Source: Xenoacremonium recifei (Eukaryota; Ascomycota; Sordariomycetes; Hypocreales; Nectriaceae). From it: DNA of 64,000 nucleotides. The translations under genes and the position numbers were made by a program. How positions within the stretch are numbered: position 1 is the first letter of the stretch; each line of letters begins with the position of its first letter. Below, piece by piece: positions 56,828 to 64,000 of the stretch. The DNA lies in contig WOFQ01000034.1 of NCBI GenBank assembly GCA_012184525.1, positions 124,001-188,000 on the forward strand. The letters are read 5' to 3'. The notes under the pieces were generated by a model. The model was not told the origin of the DNA. It made no database searches and was given only the letters and a program-made list of their open reading frames with translations.

Positions 56828-58057
56828 TTACTGGGACTTCTCAGCCTTGACCTCATCTACCAGGACAATCCCATCGCGATGCTGCATCAACGCCACCAGC
56901 GCACCTCCCGGCCCTGCAAACAGCACGCTGTTAAGTATTCCCCGGCCGAGCTTCTTCTTCTCCTCCGAAGACGCCAGCTCCGGTCGCACTTGGAACAGTT
57001 GCCACACCGCCCATGTCAATGCTGCTGTAGAGCCACAGAGAAGGTCATACACGAAGAAGTCATGCACCGCCTCACCGGGCGATCGCATCGGAGTTGATGA
57101 GTGTGGCGGCCCCGGGAAGAATACTCTTGAGAGCGTCAGTCGCGCCGCCACGCCCGAGGGGAGCAGGCCCGGCGCGAGTCCCGCGATGAGCAAAACCGCG
57201 TAAGTTGCCATTTGCGTGAAGACGGCAACGTTCCAGGCGAAGCCGTAAGCATAGTCCAACGCGATGCGGTCCCGACGCGCACCCGACATAAAGGCATCCT
57301 GGCCGAGACTCAGACGTTTGGCCATGTTGGTGAAGAGGAACTGCCAAAAGACGACGTGCATAGGGAAGCCCTGCCAGATGGCATTGCACCACTGGCGGAC
57401 ATTAGTGTCACTGAAGGGAAAGGCGAGCAGCACCGTGAGTGCAAAGTAGCCCAGGAGGAAGGCCGGCACAACGCTTTGCAGACTGGCGGGATCGCGCAGG
57501 CGAACGGTAGAGGCCAGGCTAGCCTTGGAGGTAAGGAGAAGCTGTACGATGAAGAAGACGGGAGCAACGACACCGAAGCCGAGACCTTGCATGAGGAATC
57601 CCCAGAGGATAGGACTGCTTATCGTTAGTATGAGCTCTGACTAGATGATGAGTTGAGCAAGGCAGATAGGGACTCACTCCAGGAAACGACTCCAAGGCGC
57701 AACCCTCTGACTCTCCACCATCACCACAAGCAGAAACGGCACCAGCTGCCCGCCAAAGCAGAACGCAAAAAGTGACAGCTCCGGCCTCTGCCCATCGGTG
57801 ACATGCGTCCAGAGCACATTAGCCACGACGTACAGCCGGTCCAGTCCGGGCCAGCCGGTAAACGTGCGCAGGATAGGCTGCTCCGAGTCCGGAAGGAGAA
57901 GCGGCTCATCGGTGGCAACTAGTTGGGTCAGAAACGCAAGATAGCCGTTGCGGCGGATCTGGAGGTGCAGAAAGTCGAGCCCGAGGAGGAAGATGATGCC
58001 GATGAGGCTGACGGGGAGGAGGATGCTGCGCGGTTGCGGCTGAGCCGGAGGCGCCAT
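56828..58057 (-). CDS. Multi-TM membrane protein, unknown function
   Basis: Exons 58057-57678 and 57614-56828 are joined in phase 2 by a 63-nt GTGAGT...AAGCAG intron, rebuilding RFLEDPILWGFLMQGLGFG. The 388-residue protein has about eight to nine hydrophobic segments, the first near residues 14-32. A Trp-rich segment (WQGFPMHVVFWQFLFTN) and a lumenal or cytosolic loop with Pro/Ser precede the last two. Related proteins occur beside fungal secondary-metabolite genes, but I do not know a function. No terpene-cyclase motif is clear enough to call one. The Met at 58057 is preferred to a GTG three codons earlier. Confidence 0.75.
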
Positions 58058-58492
58058 GTTGAGCACTTAAGGTCCAACAGGATATCGAAGAAGAGACAGA
58101 TATGTTCTAAGATGGAGGCTTCTGCAGCATGGCGTCGTGATGCCTTCAGACAAGGCTGATGGCGGAGGAAATGAACGGAGTTGGAGATGGCGGAGTTGCG
58201 CTGCTTCTAGCGGAGTAACCGCCCAAAGTACCGTTAAAGTGGTGCTGCTGCCAAGCTGCAACCTCGGATCAACCACAACATCATGCGACGCGATATGTCA
58301 ATAAGTGCAATTCGGAATTCAGTAGTCGTACAGTGCTTGCATAGCAATCTATATGTCTGCTGCATTCCTCGTCCGTTCCCCAACGCCGGCGTCGTTACTC
58401 ATACTGTCCGAGATAATAGACCAAGCCTTCAACCAAATATCGTCGCAAACAATACCCGACCACCCGTAAGTCATTTACAAGAAAATAACATC
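58058..58492. other. Intergenic, no gene seen
   Basis: Promoter of the membrane-protein gene and 3' flank of the chromodomain gene. Confidence 0.6.
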
Positions 58493-59342
58493 TTAGGCCT
58501 TTGCCCTCTTCTTCATCTTCTGCTTCTTCCTCAAATCCTTCCAATACTCCTCCACCATATCCTTCGCCGTCTCCTCCACCACCCTCCGGGGCATCCACGT
58601 CATGTTCTTTTCGTCGAAGCCCGTCCACTCCACCAGGAGCTTGGCCTTATTGCGGGAGTGCTTGCGGATCGCGTAGATATCGTACAGGTCCGGGTCTCGC
58701 GGGTTCAGCGGCCGGCCACCCTGCTTCTTCCAGTACTCGAACAGTGCCTTGGGCGCGTCGCGGTGTAGGTTGCGCTCTGGCTCCCAGGTTGGTGAGCCAT
58801 AGTCCCATTCCACCTTGATCTCCAACGCGTCCCCGTCCCAGCGGTAGTCTGCGAAGCGCTTAAAGCCGCATTGTTCGCCGCCCGACTCCGCGTCCGAGTC
58901 TAGATCGTCTGCGATGAACTCATAGGGGTCTTTCGCGTCGACGGCCTTTGCGCGGCGCTTCGGTGTCGGGGATGTTGGGTCAGGCTGGCTCTTCTTTTGC
59001 GAGCGTGTTGATCGCGGTGTTGCATCGTAAATATCCACGTCTTCTTGCTGCGACGCAACCGGTTCGGGGGTCTTGTCGCGTGCGACTACAGAGACATCGC
59101 TTCGTCTGCTGCGCTGTAGAGATCAGTTAGACGGGAATTTGCGAGTAATTCGTGTGCACGAGAGCATCACAAACCTCACTTGGCGCGTCTGAAGCATTAG
59201 ATATGCGCTGCAGAGCGCGTCGGGCCCGAAATTGATCTTTCTTGGAGTAGGTCTTGGACTTGATGTGTGGCTTATGCTCCTCTGGCGGCGGCGGCGCGGG
59301 CGGTTGCTTCTTAGGCGAGATGAACGCCAGGAGGGTATTCAT
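58493..59342 (-). CDS. Double-chromodomain nuclear protein
   Basis: Exons 59342-59175 and 59113-58493 are joined in phase 0 (61-nt intron), giving 262 residues. A basic, Pro-rich N-terminus (KKQPPAPPPPEEHKPH) and Lys/Arg linkers precede two chromodomain-like units. The first (about 145-190) has IKVEWDYGSPTWEPERNL. The second (about 200-250) has LLVEWTGFDEKNMTWMPRRVV with aromatic residues for a methyl-lysine cage. A Lys-rich helix ends the protein (KDLRKKQKMKKRAKA). The pairing suggests a chromatin reader or a chromo-barrel plus shadow unit, not classic HP1. The ATG at 59342 follows an in-frame leader that I judge untranslated. Confidence 0.88.
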
Positions 59343-59720
59343 AGCGAAGGTTAGAAGAAAAGGAACGGAAAGATTGACGCGTTCTATGAATCGTCTGACA
59401 AGCGCAAAGTAGTATTCTTCAGGATGGAAGCTCGCGTGTTTAGAAGGTGAGGGCGGGTTTAGTCTGGCGATGGATATAATACAACACAAATTCCAGAGCC
59501 ATGACGCGCTTCCTGTACCCGTCTCGAGTCAACAAAGGTGGAGGGGCGCCACGTGATCCCGATAAGATAAGCACAAGCCCCACCAAAGCAGCTGCCAAGT
59601 CACATGAGAGTTTTCATCCACACACGGACAGCAAGGCATAAAACTTGGGCACCCAAAAATGAAGACTGCCAGTCACTCTGCGCCAGAGGACAGATAACAA
59701 GGTCAAAAAGCAAAAGTTAG
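59343..59720. other. Intergenic between chromodomain gene and tRNA
   Basis: Promoter of the chromodomain gene; contains CCACGTGATC and two overlapping GATA motifs (CCGATAAGATAAG) near 59550-59570. No gene. Confidence 0.55.
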
Positions 59721-59809
59721 GGTCTGGCCGGGGATTGAACCCGGGACCTCTCGCAAGCCGTGCTTCGGGTGTACCCTAAGCGAGAATCATACCACTAGAC
59801 CACCAGACC
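59721..59809 (-). tRNA. tRNA-Pro (anticodon AGG) with intron
   Basis: On the minus strand the acceptor stem GGTCTGG pairs with CCAGACC at the 3' end. The D-arm holds GTCTAGTGG and the T-arm GGTTCAATCC. The anticodon stem CTCGC/GCGAG encloses TT-AGG-GT, giving anticodon AGG (Pro; A34 read as inosine). An intron of about 18 nt (TACACCCGAAGCACGGCT) follows position 37, the standard nuclear site. No CCA is encoded. Confidence 0.95.
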
Positions 59810-60130
59810 AATGAAGCCATCACGTGATGGATGTGATGAGAGTCGGGCGAGCAATAGAATGCTATACGCTTTTGACAATATGTCTTAACTTAGAACCGCA
59901 GATATTGGCTTCATTATGCATATAAGATTGGCTTCCGCCTCTATTTGCTACTCTAAAACTTGACCGATGTTAGTCTCTCTTGTGTATATCTCTTACGTGG
60001 CCCGGTATCAAAATAGTAGTTTTAGCTTTCAATCACGACGTGATATTATCAACTCCAGTAATCATTCCTCCCCAGCATATAATTTAGTCGTGAGACTATT
60101 TAATAAAGTCACTTAATTGTCCACTCCGGC
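59810..60130. other. Intergenic, tRNA 5' flank
   Basis: AT-rich apart from the 14-bp palindrome beside the tRNA gene. No gene seen. Confidence 0.55.
59817..59830. promoter_or_regulatory. 14-bp perfect palindrome around TCACGTGA
   Basis: CCATCACGTGATGG starts 8 bp upstream of the tRNA 5' end. The core TCACGTGA matches the Cbf1-type bHLH site. Confidence 0.45.
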
Positions 60131-61115
60131 TCAGACTATCAAAACAAGTGGTTCTTCACCTCTTATCCTTCTCCAACCATTTGTCGTCTCCAGAAGATCC
60201 TCACAACCTCGCAGCAACCATCCCCATTTACGCAGAAACCCTTCCGTGATTTCCCATCCACTTGCATGCCACGGCGGCGACCAAACAACCACACCGCGAC
60301 ATTCGATCTCAGAGGCTGGGAAGCCCTCAAAGAGGCCGCCAATAGTGTCAGACCAGAGTGCATCCTCGTCGAAAGTCCCTATGGCTCAGATGGCGTTATC
60401 TCGCCAGACTGGATGTGGGATAATGTCGATCCAGCTCTCGTGTGGCACTGTAAGTCGCAGTGAAGTAGGATGTAACGACTCTGGGAGTGTTTCGGGATGT
60501 TTCAGGCCCGGAAGGATATTCAGTTCCTCTGAAGTGCATGCTCCTCTTGAGCCCACGCCTAATCTGGAGACAAGTTGTCGATTCACAATACAAGCTCGCA
60601 AGACGTTGTATTGTAGGAGTGTCATCAAATGATCTGATGAAAGGGGGAAGATAATGTTACTACTAGGAGTAAAGTTGCTGGAAGCAGCTCCACTTTCTGG
60701 GATCAATGAAGTTCGGGGTTTGTTCAGATCTTTCACAATTGAGAGCGGTAAGGTTCGTACTGATTGCTGCCTCTCGACCCAACAAGGCATCGGAGGCTCA
60801 GACATCGGAATTGAATCCTCTAGGTGCTTTCGTAGTTGTCTAGCTTTCTGGCGCCGACCTATCACTAATCTTAGTCTGCTGTGATAGTCATAGCCTTCAA
60901 AATACTTACGATACGCCCTTACGTTGAGTCTAGTCTGTATTTTTCTGCGAGTTGTAGCATCCGTTGTACCTGTCCAGTCATCATCGCTATCCACAGCCTA
61001 GATATCCGTGTTAAGCCGTGGATCTAATCCCATGGGCCCGGTGCGGTGGTTAACCTACTTCAGCTAGGTGTGGTGCCGCAAGACGCGTTGAGGCCGCCTC
61101 ATTGGATGCGGTCAT
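60131..61115 (-). pseudogene. bZIP/DUF3425 regulator broken by an in-frame TGA
   Basis: Exons 61115-61059, 60997-60910 and 60858-60131 (introns 61 and 51 nt) give a 291-codon frame ending at 60131-60133. It is interrupted by one TGA at 60386-60388. The N-terminus has the bZIP-like basic region RRKIQTRLNVRAYRRRQKAR, restored by the second splice. The DUF3425 core follows (PHESWIDIIPHPVWRDNAI). After the TGA the same frame continues with family sequence: ALWSDTIGGLFEGFPASE, WSPPWHASGWEITEGFLRKW. Related proteins have Arg at the stop position, so CGA to TGA is likely. As it stands, the product would be 205 residues with the end of the domain missing. Confidence 0.82.
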
Positions 61116-61535
61116 GATGCTTCATTACGATTCAGAGAAGGTTGAAGGCAGATTGGGGCCTTGAATTGACGAATATTTGGAGGATTCGGGATCAGCTTAG
61201 ACCGTCACATCTCACTTAAAGTAGTCCCAGGCATCTGGCTTACAACAACGCTTTACCCCATCGAGGGAAAGCGCCATGCACCTGGCTTACAATTGAGTTA
61301 AACTGGATTGGGATTCAGGCCAGGACTCATTGCAATTCCACAGATGAAGGGGAAGAATAATTATTTATTAATCATGGATTTGGCCAGTTTTTCCGTCAGA
61401 AGTTTTCTTCTAATAATTCACTTCACCTCGTCAATTTGAGCTGCAAGACTCGAGTTCCTAGGCACCTGAATGCTCCAAGCATAACTTGATCATTCACAGC
61501 TCCGCTGGTTGAGATCCACCAGACAAGAGACAGAG
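61116..61535. other. Divergent intergenic region
   Basis: 420 bp between the DUF3425 gene and the dehydrogenase gene; AT-rich to the right, no gene or RNA seen. Confidence 0.6.
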
Positions 61536-62541
61536 ATGTCCTTCCACCCCGACTCCCTACCTTCGCTATCTGGAAAAGTTTACATAGTGACCGGCGGAAC
61601 TTCAGGGATGTTGGTCAAATACTCTTTGCTATTCATTGTTTGATCCTAAGCTTACTTGTGTATCTAGAGGATTTTATACCGCCGCTCGCCTCGCTCAGCA
61701 TGAAGCTCACGTCTATTTATGCGCACGCTCAATTGCAAAAGGAGAAGATGCTATCTCACGAATCAAAGACTTATATCCAGAAGCTCGAGTAGAGCTGCTT
61801 GAAATGGAACATCTGTCTCTGTCATCCGTCGTCGCAGCCGCTAAAAAGTTCCTCTCACAGGAGACTGAACTTCATGGACTCGTCAACAATGCGGGCATCA
61901 TGGCGACACCTTTCAAGATGACCGAAGACGGATACGAAGCACAATGGCAGACTAACTACCTAGCCCATTGGGTATTTACATCACATCTGCTGCCTGTAAT
62001 GCTCAACACTTCAAAAGGCCTACCACCTGGAAGTGTGCGTATCGTGAATGTGTCATCGTCTGGGCACTACTACGCGCCCGAGTGTGGCATTAATTTTGAT
62101 GATACGTCTCTACCTCAGGCTAAGACCATGAATCGCTACGGGCAATCCAAACTCGCAAACATTCTTCATGCCGTAACGATCAATACACTCAATGGGCCTG
62201 ACTCTCAAAGCGCACAGACAGGTAAAGGGGAGATTTGGACTGCTACAGTGCATCCTGGACTCGTCGAAAGTGGTCTTTCATCGCATGCTGAGACGCCGCT
62301 CCCTCTCAAAATGGTCATTAGGGTATACTCCGCTATGGGAGGCAGAGTCGACGGTGATAAGGGGTCGTGGACAAATTTGTTATGTGTCGCTAGTCCAGAT
62401 TTCAAAAAGGAACAGAGCGGGACATATTTCCAGAGGATTGCCAAGCCAGGCTGGCAGAGTAACTTGGCTAAGGACGCGTTACTTGCCGAGAAGCTGGAGA
62501 AGTGGACGATGGAGAAGATGAAGGGGAAGTGGGTTGAGTGA
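61536..62541 (+). CDS. Short-chain dehydrogenase/reductase
   Basis: Exons 61536-61609 and 61668-62541 are joined in phase 2 across a 58-nt intron, giving 315 residues. The splice rebuilds the NAD(P)-binding motif VTGGTSGIGFY (TGxxxGxG). The other classical SDR marks follow: VNNAGIMA (NNAG), IVNVSSSGH with the catalytic Ser and MNRYGQSKLAN with YxxxK (Tyr and Lys). The layout with LHGLVNNAG and HPGLVESGL is that of the retinol-dehydrogenase/WWOX-like fungal branch, which reduces or oxidises hydrophobic carbonyls or alcohols. Cytosolic, no TM segment. The substrate is unknown. Confidence 0.95.
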
Positions 62542-63773
62542 AGAGATGATGTCTCCCTATTTTTCTTAGCCACAAAGGCTCCGTCAATCTCCTACATAGC
62601 AGTAATAGGTCCTTCGTTAAGACAGAAGTAGCAGGAAATGAAATCCAACTCTTCAGATTGAGTGACTGCATTGCTTCACATGTTGGTCTATGAGCGCCCC
62701 TTGAACGAACTACTGATAAGAAGGACAGGCCAGTGGCGAACCCGCGACATCCATGGATCTTATTGGGAAAATTGTACCGGAATCCCAGGCCAGTTCTGTG
62801 AGAGAAGGTTCCTTGGCAAGCAACTGACGATCCGGAACTTCTAGAATCCACCGTCTTGGCGCTACTGGATGAATAGGCTATAGCATCAATGAGGCAGTTT
62901 AAGGTAAAGATCCAGATTTCTGAGCTTCAGTCTTGACCTTGTTCAAGAAAAACCCCAGAAATATTTTATTCAAATTTCTCTGTAATATCCTGGTGGCTTG
63001 CACGCTGGTGTTAGGATACAACATCTTCAATGCCTCAAACAAGCACTCACAAGGCAACATGCATCCGATTTTATAAAAATGTTTTCCCTGCAAGAGCCTT
63101 CCTATCCCCATTTGAATAGCTTCCCCTGATAAATAGCCTCGTCAGGCACCAACCCCAGCGCCGATCTCCTCCACAAAACCTCGCCGGAGATCCTCACCAA
63201 TGCGCGCCACACAGATCTGCAAAGGCATGATACCCGAACCAAACTTCCGGCCTTCCCAGAGACCAAGTAACAGGATATAGCCCGGAACATCTAGCTCAGC
63301 GACTCCTGTGCTAGTTACCCAGCGGAACAACAGCAGCAAATGGGGGAAATTTCCAACCGGTTGGGCGCCGGGGCTAAAGCTGGAGGATTCGCTGAACAAT
63401 CGCCTTAGTTCCATCCGGGCATGACTCGCACTTGGACACTTGACGGATCTGCTGCGTAGCGTAGGCAAGGCTCGTGAATCCTCCTCGCGGCAGTTGCTGG
63501 ATAGGGCTTACAAGCGCTGGCGTGAGGTCCAAGATCACAAGGGTCATTATTCAACAATACGAAACCTCGCGATGGCAGCATGCCCAAAACCTTCATCTCC
63601 ATCCCCAGATGCATCCTCCCCAAAATCCTGAGAAAATAAATGCCCAGAATTAAACCTGCGTCCATGCCATACGCCCCCCTCTCAAAAAGAGCTCTCTTCA
63701 GCTCATCACCCAGTCTAAACATCCACAACCAACATCCCAGCCGGGATCACCCTTCGAGGACCGCCCCGCGCCC
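62542..63773. other. Intergenic, no supported gene
   Basis: 1.2 kb. Minus-strand frames at 63102-63290, 63142-63468 and 63405-63728 overlap in different phases. One has hydrophobic patches (FPHLLLLFRWV, PGYILLLGLW), but no splice join or domain supports a gene. Confidence 0.5.
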
Positions 63774-64000
63774 ATGACTCGCCTCGCCAATCTCGTCGAT
63801 CACTCACGCACCGGATCTCATCCGCCAGAGCGCACATCTTCATCTCATGCTCGACGGCGCTGTGCGAAAGGCTTTCGTTGCGAGAAGGATTGCGTTCCTA
63901 GGAGCAAGCAATCTCCACCGCCTAATGTGCTGAGGCAGAGCGTGGTATATCAACAAATATGGAGGTCGTTGCTTTTTCTTCTGGGAGTTTGCTGTGTTTG
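63774..64000 (+). CDS. Possible partial gene running off the edge
   Basis: An ATG at 63774 opens 75 codons with no stop to the window end. It is basic with a short Cys pattern (RRRCAKGFRCEKDC) that could be chance, then a hydrophobic end. No family recognised. Confidence 0.25.
   Translation, partial: MTRLANLVDHSRTGSHPPERTSSSHARRRCAKGFRCEKDCVPRSKQSPPPNVLRQSVVYQQIWRSLLFLLGVCCV

Noticed and set aside
56828..58057. Idea that the multi-TM protein is a terpene cyclase
   Set aside because: Helix number and the conserved acidic residues of the Pyr4-like cyclases could not be shown; left as unknown membrane protein.
60266..60463. A 65-codon plus frame over the DUF3425 gene
   Set aside because: It is the antisense shadow of the DUF3425 C-terminal part, which has clear family sequence on the other strand.
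1..64000. CRISPR arrays, bacterial operons, rRNA genes, intact transposons
   Set aside because: None seen; the gene structure is that of fungal nuclear DNA and no transposase or reverse-transcriptase frame was recognised.

Overview
The window is from a filamentous ascomycete (Pezizomycotina; a Sordariomycete is my best guess, not proven). Evidence: short GT-AG introns of about 50-115 nt with CTAAC/CTAAT branch sites, families typical of moulds (HET domain, Zn2Cys6 and DUF3425 regulators, MARVEL-like proteins, DHA1 and sugar-porter transporters, small secreted proteins) and an intron-containing tRNA-Pro. Genes are monocistronic on both strands, with intergenic gaps of 0.1-2.1 kb. I built gene models by joining open frames at consensus splice sites; nearly all close exactly in phase.

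0-13 kb: a decayed coding-like stretch, a small secreted Hrip1-like protein, cytosolic glutamyl-tRNA synthetase with a Gcn4/CpcA-type site in its promoter, a secreted GH25 lysozyme, a secreted amidohydrolase and a PAF-acetylhydrolase-like alpha/beta hydrolase, all on the minus strand. 14-19.4 kb: two tandem paralogues with a fungal CPF-type zinc-finger region. The first has lost the second half of the finger, and the promoters look duplicated as well. 19.7-25.5 kb: a metallo-beta-lactamase-fold hydrolase, a HET-domain protein and a four-TM MARVEL-like protein.

25.8-33.5 kb is the most system-like block: a hexapeptide-repeat acetyltransferase, a BSC6-like MFS carrier, an eight-exon Zn2Cys6 activator and a divergent DHA1 drug/H+ antiporter. 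Three intergenic gaps each carry CGG/CCG inverted repeats of the kind Zn2Cys6 factors bind. 34-45.5 kb: two unknown proteins, then an arylsulfatase divergent from a sugar porter. Their shared promoter has repeated CTGGGG boxes (CreA/SYGGRG type), and the porter uses two GC-AG introns. An 858-residue disordered/ankyrin protein follows.

46-63 kb: tandem ABM-like protein, DUF1624-type membrane acyltransferase, two small cysteine-rich secreted proteins, a Fic-domain protein with a truncated Fic-like copy just upstream in an AT-rich repeat-bearing stretch, a DUF1989 protein, a small ABM protein, an unknown multi-TM protein, a double-chromodomain protein, tRNA-Pro(AGG), a bZIP/DUF3425 gene broken by one in-frame TGA, and a short-chain dehydrogenase. 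The last 1.4 kb holds only an unrecognised frame running off the edge.
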